The notes beneath the pieces were generated by a model. It saw nothing but the letters and a program-made list of their open reading frames with translations. It searched no databases and was not told where the DNA came from. A DNA stretch of 54,500 bases from Bacillota bacterium (GTDB taxonomy: Bacteria; Bacillota; Clostridia; Lachnospirales; Lachnospiraceae), in assembly GCA_023415055.1 (NCBI GenBank), contig JAEZLZ010000004.1, forward strand, positions 1-54,500, read 5' to 3'. Each line of letters opens with the position of its first letter. Positions within the stretch are counted from its first letter, which is position 1. A program made the translations under genes and the position numbers. Positions 1 to 7,671 of this stretch are shown here, piece by piece.

Positions 1-1710
1 CCCAATAACTACACGGAACCGCTTATGGTAAATATGGCAGATGGATGGAGAGAAGGAACGTGTGAGTACCCGGGGAGATCTGCATGGAACACTTCGAAAG
101 AGGAAACTATTATCACAAGGTAATACGGAACATACAGAAGTCAGCAGAGGTCATAGTAGCCAAAGGGAACTTTGTTTTCTTGGAGGTGAAGGACCGAATC
201 AATAGGAGTCCTAAGTATATCCGAGAAGGGAGGAATGGCTGATGAAGGCAGAAAACTCTGAAAACAGAGACTATCCGCAAAGAGATAGTGCGGAACATGA
301 AGGGTATGCGGAAGTGCGCAGGTCATTCCGTTCGATATGGAAAGAAAGGGACAGTGCAAAGCCAGAACTCTTAGAGAAGATACTGTATAAGGACAACTTA
401 AACAGAGCTTATAAGAGGGTGAAGGCAAGCAAGGGAGCACCGGGAATTGACGGAATAACCGTCGAAGAGATAGGTGCATACCTACGGGAAAATCAAGAAG
501 CCATTATCGAGAGGATATACAAAGGGAAATATACACCCGACCCGGTAAGGCGCAAAGAAATCCCGAAAGCAGGCGGAGGAATGCGAAAGCTTGGTATTCC
601 AACTGTCAAAGACCGTATTTTTCAGCAAGCCATTTCACAACAATTGATGCCGATTTATGAGGCACAATTCTCGGATGGAAGCTTCGGTTATCGCCCTGGA
701 AGAAGCGCGAAAGATGCCGTCATTAAGGTGAAAGAGTATGCAGAAGGGGGTTATCGCTATGCAGTATCACTTGACCTCTCGAAATACTTTGACACCTTGA
801 ACCACGAATTATTGCTGAACATTCTTCGGAGAAATGTGAAGGATGAGAGAGTGATACAGTGGATTAAGAGGTATCTTAAGAGTGGTGTCATGGAAGATGG
901 AGTAATCGTGGATACAGAGGAAGGTTCACCCCAGGGTGGAAATCTGTCTCCGCTATTGGCGAATGTTTATCTTAATGAGTTTGACCAGGAATTCCAAAAG
1001 AGAGGTGTTCCGTTTGTTCGCTATGCAGACGATATCGTACTGCTAGCCAAAAGCGAAAGAGCCGCGAAAAGACTTTTGGAAACAAGTACGAACTATCTTG
1101 AAGGAGAGCTTAGATTGACAGTAAACAGAGATAAAAGTCGTGTGGTCAGCGTGTTTGCAATCCGAAATTTTAAATTCCTTGGCTTTGCATTGGGAAGGAA
1201 CGGAAGGGGCATATATGTCCGAGTTCATTCGAAGTCATGGAAGAAGTTCAAAGCCAAACTGAAAGAGCTTTCTTCCCGAAGGTCTGTTCAGAGCATAAAA
1301 CCGGCATTGGAAAAGATAAAGGTATATGCAAGAGGATGGCTTAACTATTATGGAGTGGCAAGTATTAAGAATCTCATTGATGACATCAACAAATGGCTCT
1401 ATCATCGGATTCGTATGTGCATATGGAAACAATGGAAGAAACCGATAACGAAAATGAAAAACCTTTTAAAACTCGGAGTGTCCAAAGATTTGGCATTTAT
1501 AGCGGCTAATAGCCGAAGAGGTTATTGGTTTGTGACACATACAGTAGCGGTCAATATAGCTTTAACAAAAGAAAGACTGATACACAGTGGCTTTTATGAT
1601 TTAGCCAATGCATATCAGTCTGTGCACGTCAACTATTGAAAGCGCCGTGTACCGAACGGTACGCACGGTGCTGTGAGAGGACGGGAGCTAATCACTCCCT
1701 CCTACTCGAT
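1..1710 (+). mobile_element. Group II intron, 5' end outside the window
   Basis: This is a retroelement made of a self-splicing ribozyme and its maturase gene. Bases 1-90 look like the end of domain I through domain III: they hold CCCAATAACT and GGCAGATGGATGGAG and end near CCCGGGGAGATCTG. The maturase gene occupies domain IV. Domain V is visible around 1640-1680 as a hairpin (GCCGTGTACC, loop, GGTACGCACGGTGC, then GTGAGAGG). Domain VI follows and the intron appears to end at CCTACTCGAT, about 1710. The GUGYG 5' end lies upstream of the window, so the full length and 5' exon cannot be seen. The same ribozyme landmarks recur in a second, ORF-less intron 41 bp downstream. Confidence 0.85.
242..1639 (+). 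CDS. ltrA: Group II intron reverse transcriptase/maturase
   Basis: Intron-encoded protein of 465 residues that helps the intron RNA splice and copies it into DNA during retrohoming. Reverse transcriptase blocks run from about residue 50 to 340: GIPTVKDR, the FGYRPGRSA block, SPQGGNLSPLLAN, and the catalytic VRYADDIVLL with its two aspartates. The C-terminal maturase (X/GIIM) region includes ARGWLNYYG and a late RRGYWF motif. I see no HNH endonuclease domain at the C-terminus, so this is an endonuclease-less type. The ATG at 242 has GGGAGG eight bases upstream. The stop lies just before domain V, as expected for a domain IV ORF. It appears intact and may also serve the neighbouring ORF-less intron in trans, which is inference. 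Confidence 0.93.
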   Translation: MKAENSENRDYPQRDSAEHEGYAEVRRSFRSIWKERDSAKPELLEKILYKDNLNRAYKRVKASKGAPGIDGITVEEIGAYLRENQEAIIERIYKGKYTPDPVRRKEIPKAGGGMRKLGIPTVKDRIFQQAISQQLMPIYEAQFSDGSFGYRPGRSAKDAVIKVKEYAEGGYRYAVSLDLSKYFDTLNHELLLNILRRNVKDERVIQWIKRYLKSGVMEDGVIVDTEEGSPQGGNLSPLLANVYLNEFDQEFQKRGVPFVRYADDIVLLAKSERAAKRLLETSTNYLEGELRLTVNRDKSRVVSVFAIRNFKFLGFALGRNGRGIYVRVHSKSWKKFKAKLKELSSRRSVQSIKPALEKIKVYARGWLNYYGVASIKNLIDDINKWLYHRIRMCIWKQWKKPITKMKNLLKLGVSKDLAFIAANSRRGYWFVTHTVAVNIALTKERLIHSGFYDLANAYQSVHVNY

Positions 1711-1751
1711 TTCGCCCAGCATGGGCGTAATCTAATCGGTGAAAGACCGTA

Positions 1752-2067
1752 GTGTGCCCTGATAGTGGGAAACACATAGCCAATGACAAGGGTGTCCATC
1801 GTGAGGTGGAATTTGAAGGAAGTCGGATGGCAAACCTCTGCTCTGACGGACAGAAATCATATATAAGGCATGGTATATCGGGTAAGGTTGCCAAACAAAC
1901 TGAAGCCCAATAACTATCCGAAGATATATTGTGTAAATGTGACAGATAGGTGGAGGAAAAGATTACGCACCTTAACTGGGGAGGTTTGAACAACCGAAAC
2001 GCCGTATGCCGAACGGCACGTACGGTGCTGTGGGAGGACGGCGGTTAATCACCGCCTCCTACCCGAT
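1752..2067 (+). mobile_element. Compact ORF-less group II intron
   Basis: A second group II ribozyme with no coding sequence. It begins with a GTGTGCCC-type 5' end at 1752. It carries the domain I landmark GTGGAATTTGAAGGAAGTC, then GACGGACAGAAATCATATA, and a CCCAATAACT stretch near 1906 matching base 1 of the upstream intron. The domain III/IV junction (CTGGGGAGGTTTG) runs almost directly into domain V (CGCCGTATGCC, loop, GGCACGTACGGTGC, GTGGGAGG). Domain VI ends at CCTACCCGAT, about 2067. At about 316 nt it is short for a complete ribozyme, so part of domain I may be deleted. Splicing would need a maturase in trans, and the adjacent one is the obvious candidate. Confidence 0.75.
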
Positions 2068-2078
2068 TTTATGTGATG

Positions 2079-2132
2079 TTAAGAAATTTTAAGGAATGTA
2101 TATAAGAACTGTTAAGGAATATTTTCTATAAT
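2079..2132 (+). promoter_or_regulatory. Promoter with direct repeats, probable response-regulator site A
   Basis: Four TTAAGAA-like heptamers (starts near 2079, 2089, 2102, 2112; variants TTAAGGA and ATAAGAA) stand in two pairs spaced 10 bp, with no recognisable -35. The last repeat ends exactly 8 bp before a perfect -10 TATAAT (2127-2132). This is the layout expected of an OmpR/PhoB-type activator replacing the -35. The same layout occurs at 5493-5546. The likely regulator, encoded at 3412, is inferred from proximity. Confidence 0.6.
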
Positions 2133-2147
2133 AAACTAAAAAATATG

Positions 2148-2848
2148 AATGTCCGATTTGTTGTTGTGTTCGCATATTGTTTGATGGCAGATTACGGGGT
2201 GTAGTCGCCACTATGCAGTTATGTATATGTTACCGTAAATGGAGAAGACTTTGGACTTTACTTAGCAGTAGAGGGAATAGAAGATAGTATTTTACAAAGA
2301 AGTTATGGAACGGATATAGGAGATTTGTATAAGCCGGGAGGTGGTGGTGATGAAGAAGGCGAAACTGAGGATATGATGTTGGAACAGGACACGGGAGATT
2401 TTTGGGATGAAGATATCGATATGCGTGATGTATGTCTGCTGTATTTAGGGGACGAACCTGACAATTATATGATGATATTTGATAGCGCAAATACTAAGGT
2501 GTCAAAGGCAGATAAAAGCGTTTAGTTGCGTCCATAAAGAAAATAAATGAAAACACTGGCATAGAAGATGCGGTAGATGTAGAGGCAGTTATTCGCTACT
2601 TTGCTGTTCATAATTTCGTTGGAAATGGAGACAGTTATACAGGATCTATGGTTCATAACTATTATTTGTATGAAAAAGATGATAAAATGGATATGATTCC
2701 ATGGGACTATAATATCTCATTTGGAACATTAATGGACCAGAGTGAAAGTGAACAAAAAGATTCTAAGCCAGCTTTCAGGAGTTGATAAAAACAAATTGAT
2801 GTGACAGGCTTTCATATAGAGGATATGGGTACGGAAGCTGACAAATAG
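2148..2848 (+). pseudogene. CotH-family protein kinase-like gene, decayed
   Basis: Remnant of a CotH (spore coat protein H-like, atypical kinase) gene. Joined reading gives SPLCSYVYVTVNGEDFGLYL, then GIEDSILQRSYGTDIGDLYK, a D/E-rich segment, and after a frameshift VIRYFAVHNFVGNGDSYTGS and MIPWDYNISFGT. These are hallmark CotH blocks. Lesions are visible. The N-terminal third is missing, so the promoter abuts mid-gene sequence. There is an in-frame TAG just before SPLCSY (about 2200), a stop at 2523-2525 followed by a frame change, and a stop near 2785 with the tail (GFHIEDMGTEADK) in another frame. The gene cannot make a working protein. CotH genes often accompany two-component systems in clostridia, which fits the neighbours. 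Confidence 0.85.
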
Positions 2849-2868
2849 CAAAAAAGAGGTAAAATGAG

Positions 2869-3399
2869 ATGAATCATGAAGAAACAAAAATTACTTTGGC
2901 ACTTGCAAAAGATGAAGAATTACCGGAATTCAAAAAAAGGATACAAGAAGCTTTTAATATTGCTGTTGTGGAGACATTTGGGGAACAAGATGAACCAATT
3001 CCTTCCGATCGTGATTTGGAGCAGTCTTTTTGCGCTCCGGGTGTAGTTATTTATCAGGTAATGAAGGGGAAAACTAAGGTCGGTGGAGCAGTTCTTTGTA
3101 TTAAATCAAAAGTGCAGGATAATTCGTTGGATTTCTTTTTTGTCGATCCGCAATATCACAGTAAGGGATATGGGCAGAAGGCATGGAAAGCAATCGAGGA
3201 AAAATATCCGGATACTAAAGTGTGGCATACAGTGACACCTTATTTTGAAAAACGTAACATTCACTTTTATGTAAATTGTTGTGGCTTTAAAATAGTGGAA
3301 TTTTGGAATGAACATTATCCAGATCCGCATGGATGCACGGAGAGAGATTTGCCGGTCGGATGTGATGAATCGTTCTACTTTGAGAAAATTATGAAATAA
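2869..3399 (+). CDS. GNAT-family N-acetyltransferase
   Basis: Predicted cytoplasmic acetyltransferase of 176 residues, substrate unknown. A GNAT fold is suggested by the strand LDFFFVDPQYHSKGYGQKAW near residues 85-104: beta-4 followed by the acetyl-CoA pyrophosphate loop, a Q/R-x-x-G-x-G/A variant (HSKGYG). After it comes an aromatic-rich C-terminal half with HFYVNCCGFKIVEFW, the usual 'x-x-FYxxxGF' end of the fold. The ATG at 2869 has AAGAGG upstream. It ends 12 bp before the response regulator gene, so the three genes 2869-5431 may be one transcript, starting downstream of the CotH remnant. The substrate cannot be deduced. Confidence 0.82.
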   Translation: MNHEETKITLALAKDEELPEFKKRIQEAFNIAVVETFGEQDEPIPSDRDLEQSFCAPGVVIYQVMKGKTKVGGAVLCIKSKVQDNSLDFFFVDPQYHSKGYGQKAWKAIEEKYPDTKVWHTVTPYFEKRNIHFYVNCCGFKIVEFWNEHYPDPHGCTERDLPVGCDESFYFEKIMK

Positions 3400-3411
3400 T
3401 GGAGGCAGAGA

Positions 3412-4128
3412 ATGGATAATGCAAAGATTTTGATTATAGAAGATGATGCAGATATTAGGGAAGGTATTAGGATCTTGCTTGAGAGTGAGGACTATCTGGT
3501 GAATGAAGCAGAGTCAGGAGAAATCGGGTTAAAGATTTTATCAGAAGATACAGGGCTTGTCATTCTTGATATTATGATGCCTGGAATGTCAGGAATTAGG
3601 GTGTGTGAAGAAATCAGAAAGAAGTCGTTTGTTCCGATTCTGTTTCTTACTGCAAAAGCGCAGGAGTCAGATAAAATGCTTGGTCTTATGGCTGGTGGTG
3701 ATGATTATCTGACAAAACCTTTTTCCTATGCAGAACTTTTAGGAAGGGTTAAAGCACAAATAAGACGTTATACGGTCTACAGCAACAGTCCTGTTAAAGT
3801 GGAATCACAGGAGGAGACAGAGTATCTTATAAGTAGTGGAATTCAGATTCATACAAAATTTAATGAGGTAATTGTGGACGGAAAGGCGGTTGAACTGACT
3901 GATATTGAATATCGCATACTTCTGCTGATGATGAAGAATAAGGGAAAAATTTTTTCTGCTCAGAATATCTATGAATCAATCTGGAATGAACCGTATTTCT
4001 ATAATTGTAATGGAACAATAATGGTACATATTCGTAAGCTGCGGATCAAGATAGAACCAAATGACCAGGAACCTGTTTATATTAAGACTGTATGGGGAAA
4101 GGGGTATCGTTTTGAAGGGGAAAAGTGA
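3412..4128 (+). CDS. OmpR/VanR-type response regulator
   Basis: DNA-binding response regulator of 238 residues. The receiver domain (about 4-120) has acidic residues D12/D13, phospho-acceptor D53 in VILDIMMPGMSG, T80 and K102 in LTKPFSYAEL. The C-terminal winged helix (about 140-236) carries VELTDIEYRILLLMM and the end motif VWGKGYRFE typical of OmpR/PhoB proteins. ATG at 3412 has GGAGG nine bases upstream. The partner kinase overlaps its 3' end by 17 bp. Direct TTAAGAA repeats at 2079-2118 and 5493-5532 match what this class binds and are the probable targets, which is inference from proximity and architecture. Confidence 0.95.
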   Translation: MDNAKILIIEDDADIREGIRILLESEDYLVNEAESGEIGLKILSEDTGLVILDIMMPGMSGIRVCEEIRKKSFVPILFLTAKAQESDKMLGLMAGGDDYLTKPFSYAELLGRVKAQIRRYTVYSNSPVKVESQEETEYLISSGIQIHTKFNEVIVDGKAVELTDIEYRILLLMMKNKGKIFSAQNIYESIWNEPYFYNCNGTIMVHIRKLRIKIEPNDQEPVYIKTVWGKGYRFEGEK

Positions 4129-5431
4129 AGTAAGAGTATCACTATATATGGAATGGTTTACCTTAATACTTCTTGCCGGAATGGTCAGTTTGCTATTTTT
4201 TGTGGGTAGCAGATTCCTGTTCGAACAGATAATTGAAAAATATCATCAAAGTCGCAATACTGTGGAGACTTATAATGATAAATACATCTCACAGCTACAG
4301 AAGTACATAAAGAGTCAGGGTATTTCTTCTAAGGATTTGTATAAATTGGATGAGTGGATAAATGATAACAGGCTTATTTACATTCAGATAAAGAGAAATA
4401 ATGAATGGATCTATTCCTCGGATCATTATATGGATGAAACGCAGTCCGATGAATATGATTTTCCTATATATTCGGAAGATAGCTATTATGACATTGATTT
4501 GGTAGATGGAACTGTGCAAGTGTTCATTATGGGAATGTATTCCTATAATGCATATATGGTGGCATTGGTGCTTGATATCATCATATCATTTATTTTATTT
4601 ATATTCATAACAATGCTTGGAATTCGCAGAAAAATTCATTATATCAATCAATTAAGCAGCGATATTGAAATTCTTGAGGGAGGAAATCTGGATTATGAGG
4701 TGCATGTGCAGGGAAATGATGAGATTACGGAAATGGCAAAAGGATTAAATGCCATGAAAATATCATTTCATAATCAGATAGATGAAGTGGAATGCCTGAC
4801 AAAAACAAATCAGGAAATGGTGACAGAGATTTCACATGACCTACGTACACCGCTTACCTCAGTTCTGTTGTATGCAGAGATTCTAAAAAATGAAAAATAT
4901 ACAAATGAAGAAGATAAGCAGGAAATAATAGATAAAATGATAAAAAAAATCCAACATATGAAAGGTTTATCTGATGGTCTGCTTACCTATGCAGTTCGTG
5001 CTTCGGAAGAAAAGTATGTTCCAGCAGAGTATATTTCAATTCATAGCGCTTTATATGACGAATTATCAGACATGTGCCAATATCTGCAGGATCAGGGATT
5101 AAAGGTTAAGGTAAATTTACAATGGAAAAAGGGTCAGATTTTTGTATATGAAGAGTATCTTACCAGAATAATGGATAATATTTCATCAAACATCTTAAAA
5201 TATGCAGACAGACAGGCAATCGTTTTATTATGGGATGAATATTATATGGATGAAATGTTTATTGTCTGCGAGAACGCTTGTATCAAAGAAAGTGAGAATC
5301 AAGAAAGCTATCATATTGGAATCCGAAATGTCAGTACAATGGTGAAAGAAATGGGAGGCAGATGCGATGTGACGCAGACGGATGAAATGTTCCGGATATG
5401 CCTTAAATTTAAGTTTAGAAGAGATGAATAA
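4112..5431 (+). CDS. Membrane sensor histidine kinase
   Basis: Sensor kinase partner of the upstream regulator, about 439 residues from the TTG at 4112. That start has AAAGGGG seven bases upstream and overlaps the regulator gene; ATG at 4148 is an alternative with a weaker ribosome site. Layout: TM1 near 15-37, an extracellular domain of about 110 residues rich in Tyr and Asp, TM2 near 148-171, a HAMP linker, HisKA with the phospho-histidine in EISHDLRTPLTS (about H242), then an ATPase domain with N-box DNISSNILKYA and a short C-terminal glycine region (HIGIRNVSTM). The ligand is unknown. Linkage to lipid-head-group genes suggests envelope sensing, which is inference. Confidence 0.93.
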   Translation: MKGKSEVRVSLYMEWFTLILLAGMVSLLFFVGSRFLFEQIIEKYHQSRNTVETYNDKYISQLQKYIKSQGISSKDLYKLDEWINDNRLIYIQIKRNNEWIYSSDHYMDETQSDEYDFPIYSEDSYYDIDLVDGTVQVFIMGMYSYNAYMVALVLDIIISFILFIFITMLGIRRKIHYINQLSSDIEILEGGNLDYEVHVQGNDEITEMAKGLNAMKISFHNQIDEVECLTKTNQEMVTEISHDLRTPLTSVLLYAEILKNEKYTNEEDKQEIIDKMIKKIQHMKGLSDGLLTYAVRASEEKYVPAEYISIHSALYDELSDMCQYLQDQGLKVKVNLQWKKGQIFVYEEYLTRIMDNISSNILKYADRQAIVLLWDEYYMDEMFIVCENACIKESENQESYHIGIRNVSTMVKEMGGRCDVTQTDEMFRICLKFKFRRDE

Positions 5432-5453
5432 TTAAAAGAAGATATATGTAAGG

Positions 5454-5488
5454 GTGTAAATCTTAAGAAAAAGATTTGCACTTTTTTT
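5454..5488 (+). terminator. Intrinsic terminator after the two-component genes
   Basis: An 11-bp stem GTGTAAATCTT / AAGATTTGCAC (one G-U pair) closes an AAGAAA loop and runs into seven T residues. It sits 22 bp after the kinase stop and separates that operon from the promoter at 5493-5546. Confidence 0.88.
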
Positions 5489-5492
5489 GTTG

Positions 5493-5546
5493 ATAAGAAT
5501 TTTTAAGAAATGAGTTAAGAGCCTGTTAAGAAATGTAGTGTAAATT
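5493..5546 (+). promoter_or_regulatory. Promoter with direct repeats, probable response-regulator site B
   Basis: Four TTAAGAA-type repeats begin near 5493, 5503, 5515 and 5526, at 10-12 bp steps. The last ends 8 bp before a plausible -10 (TAAATT, 5541-5546) and no -35 is seen. Repeat sequence, approximate helical phasing and the 8-bp gap all match the site upstream of the CotH remnant, so both are probably activated by the response regulator encoded at 3412. It drives the lipid operon. Confidence 0.6.
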
Positions 5547-5571
5547 GTTTTATATGAAAGGAGAGAATAGG

Positions 5572-5765
5572 ATGAAAGTTACGAGACTAACTTTTTAAGA
5601 TTGCATTGAACAGGAAACTTTACCAGATGGCATTATTTCATACTATGATGACTACCCAATAGCATAAGTGAAGCGGAGAAAAAAGGTGAATTCAACAACC
5701 TCTTTATGCAGGCAGTAGTACGAAATGGAGAAATTATTCAACTAATTAGAAATTGGATTCCATAA
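5572..5765 (+). pseudogene. Decayed first gene of the lipid operon, unrecognised
   Basis: A good ribosome site (GGAGAGAATAGG) precedes ATG 5572, but the frame stops after eight codons (MKVTRLTF). The same frame then reads on through coding-like sequence, DCIEQETLPDGIISYYDDYP, to another stop. After a shift, a frame reads EKKGEFNNLFMQAVVRNGEI and on to IRNWIP before a TAA at 5763-5765. I read this as a short gene broken by stops and a frameshift. I do not recognise the family. Its end abuts the next start region (ATG 5767), typical of operon packing. Confidence 0.45.
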
Positions 5766-5810
5766 AATGAAGAAATACGTGATAAAAAAATAAAAATTAT
5801 TCCAAGAAGC

Positions 5811-6464
5811 ATGTGGCTACCACTAATTCTAGCAGTTTCTTGTAATGCTGTGACTTATTATGGGACTCGTGTTTTTACAAACAAAAGATATCATTATGTT
5901 CTTTCAAACAAACTAGATGATCAAATACCATTTATTCCATGGACGGTTGCTATTTATTTGGGATGTTATTTGTTTTGGAGCTTAAACTACATACTTGGAT
6001 GTAGGCAGAAAAGGAAAAAAACATTCCAATTTATAAGTGCTGATTTAATAGCAAAGATAATATGCATGATCTGCTTTTTAGTATTTCCGACAACTAACGA
6101 AAGACCTCCTATTGAAGAAAATTCATTTTGGGAGACGGTGATGGTTTGGCTATATCGCACAGACGCAGCAGATAATCTGTTTCCCTCCATACATTGTCTG
6201 ACTAGTTGGTTTTGCTTTATTGCGGTAAGAGAAAACAAAAAAATACCCGGATGGTATAAAACTGTATCAATCCTTTTAGCATTAAGTGTTTGTGTATCTA
6301 CTTTGACGACAAAACAGCATGTGTTAATTGATGTAGTAGTTGGGATAGTACTTGCGGAAGGCAGTTATCTGTTTGTTGAAAAAAGTGGATTCTCATTGTG
6401 GTATTTAGAGTATATATCAAAAATAAATAATAACCTGATAGGAAGGAGGAAGGTGCGTGAATAA
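5811..6464 (+). CDS. PAP2-family phosphatase-like membrane protein
   Basis: Membrane protein of 217 residues with several hydrophobic spans, of the PAP2 / inositol-phosphorylceramide-synthase-like superfamily that removes or exchanges phosphate head groups on lipids. Visible motif pieces are NERPP (the 'RP' of motif 1), NLFPSIHCLTSW (motif 2 with Ser and His) and TTKQHVLIDVVVG (motif 3 with His and Asp). ATG 5811 has no convincing ribosome site. A better natural start would be ATG 5767 (MKKYVIKK...), which is out of frame by one base at an A7 tract, and an A8 tract would restore a continuous N-terminus. It may be a slippage-sensitive or recently damaged gene. It overlaps the next gene by 8 bp. 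Confidence 0.8.
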   Translation: MWLPLILAVSCNAVTYYGTRVFTNKRYHYVLSNKLDDQIPFIPWTVAIYLGCYLFWSLNYILGCRQKRKKTFQFISADLIAKIICMICFLVFPTTNERPPIEENSFWETVMVWLYRTDAADNLFPSIHCLTSWFCFIAVRENKKIPGWYKTVSILLALSVCVSTLTTKQHVLIDVVVGIVLAEGSYLFVEKSGFSLWYLEYISKINNNLIGRRKVRE

Positions 6465-7011
6465 GAAAATTCGAATAGGGGTTACTGTGGGTTTTGTGAT
6501 TGTAGTGCTTCTATTGGCAAGACAATTCTTTAATCAGAAATTCACTTCGGTGGAAGATTTACAAAACTATATGAAAGGATTTGGAATAGCCGCGCCACTG
6601 ATCCTTATACTGTTTCAGGCATTTCAGGTAGTAGTTCCGATATTACCGGGATACTTAGGATGTGCAGCAGGGGCAGTGGCATTTGGTAGTGCAACTGGTT
6701 TTTTGTGTAATTATATTGGCATCAGCATGGGGTCTATTATTGCATATTTTTTGGCAAAAAAATATGGAATTGATATTGTGCTTACAATGTTTCCAAAAAA
6801 GCAGTACAAAAAATGGAGTAACAGAATAGAGAAAAGTAAATCATATGAACGTTTTCTTTTTATTGCGACTTTGTTGCCATTGTTTCCGGATGATTTTTTG
6901 TGTTACTTTTCAGGACTAATAAAAATGAATAGTAAAAAATTTATACGGATCATTATTTTAGGAAAGCCTTGGTGCATTTTGGCATATAGCATTTTGTTTG
7001 GATTAATATGA
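6457..7011 (+). CDS. VTT/DedA-like (TVP38/TMEM64 family) membrane protein
   Basis: Integral membrane protein of 184 residues with four to five hydrophobic spans. The core QVVVPILPGYLGCAAGAVAF, then GSIIAYFLAKKYG, then LLPLFPDDFLCYFSGL fits the VTT (SNARE-associated) domain, whose members act in lipid scrambling or undecaprenyl/phospholipid recycling. The GTG start at 6457 has a strong AGGAGG site, giving MNKKIRIG. It overlaps the PAP2-like gene and is followed 18 bp later by a phosphatidylserine synthase. A lipid-carrier role is inferred from family and context. Confidence 0.85.
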   Translation: MNKKIRIGVTVGFVIVVLLLARQFFNQKFTSVEDLQNYMKGFGIAAPLILILFQAFQVVVPILPGYLGCAAGAVAFGSATGFLCNYIGISMGSIIAYFLAKKYGIDIVLTMFPKKQYKKWSNRIEKSKSYERFLFIATLLPLFPDDFLCYFSGLIKMNSKKFIRIIILGKPWCILAYSILFGLI

Positions 7012-7029
7012 TAAAGAGAGGAAAATGAG

Positions 7030-7671
7030 ATGAAGAAAAAAGCACTTGGATATTACGATTATACAGTAATCCTTACATATAGTGGCATGCTATTCGCAGT
7101 TTGTGGAATCTTGAGAGTTATTGGTCAGGAATATTGGGAGGCAATATTCTGTCTGATGCTGTCTGGAATATGCGATATGTTTGACGGATCAGTAGCCTCA
7201 ACCAAAGTAAGAACTGCGAGTGAAAAGAGATTTGGAATTCAAATTGACTCATTAAGTGATTTGGTTGGTTTTGGAGTTTTACCTGGTATTTTTGTTTATA
7301 TGGTTTCAGACCAAAATGCATTAATCGGATTAGCTTCAGCATTGTTTATCTTGTGTGCATTGATTCGGTTGGCATATTTTAATGTGTTGGAAGAGGAACG
7401 ACAGTGTCAAACATCAGAAAAGCGAAAAAGTTATTTGGGGGTCCCAGTAACTACCGTAGCGATATTACTACCAATCGTATATATACTATATGACTGTAGA
7501 TTATTCAAAAGTATTGCATGTTTTCCGATACTCTTATTTTTGATGGGAGTAGGGTTTCTTTCTTCAGTTGAAATTAAAAAGCCAGGAGTTTTAGGGAAAA
7601 TATGTATTATTATTTTGGGTATTTTTGAAGCACTGGGAATGGTGTTTTTTATGGGATGGGATGCAATATGA
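7030..7671 (+). CDS. pssA: CDP-alcohol phosphatidyltransferase, probable phosphatidylserine synthase
   Basis: Membrane enzyme of 213 residues joining CDP-diacylglycerol to an alcohol, most likely L-serine, because a phosphatidylserine decarboxylase follows directly. The CDP-alcohol signature is present: D49, D52, G53, A56, then G69, D73 and D77 (CDMFDGSVAS ... FGIQIDSLSDLVGFG). There are about six hydrophobic segments. ATG 7030 follows an AGAGGAAAATGAG ribosome site. The stop codon overlaps the start of the next gene in an ATGA arrangement, which suggests translational coupling. Confidence 0.93.
   Translation: MKKKALGYYDYTVILTYSGMLFAVCGILRVIGQEYWEAIFCLMLSGICDMFDGSVASTKVRTASEKRFGIQIDSLSDLVGFGVLPGIFVYMVSDQNALIGLASALFILCALIRLAYFNVLEEERQCQTSEKRKSYLGVPVTTVAILLPIVYILYDCRLFKSIACFPILLFLMGVGFLSSVEIKKPGVLGKICIIILGIFEALGMVFFMGWDAI

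Noticed and set aside
2325..2525. Small acidic protein starting at TTG 2325
   Set aside because: The frame continues upstream and downstream (after a shift) as CotH blocks, so it is part of the CotH pseudogene.
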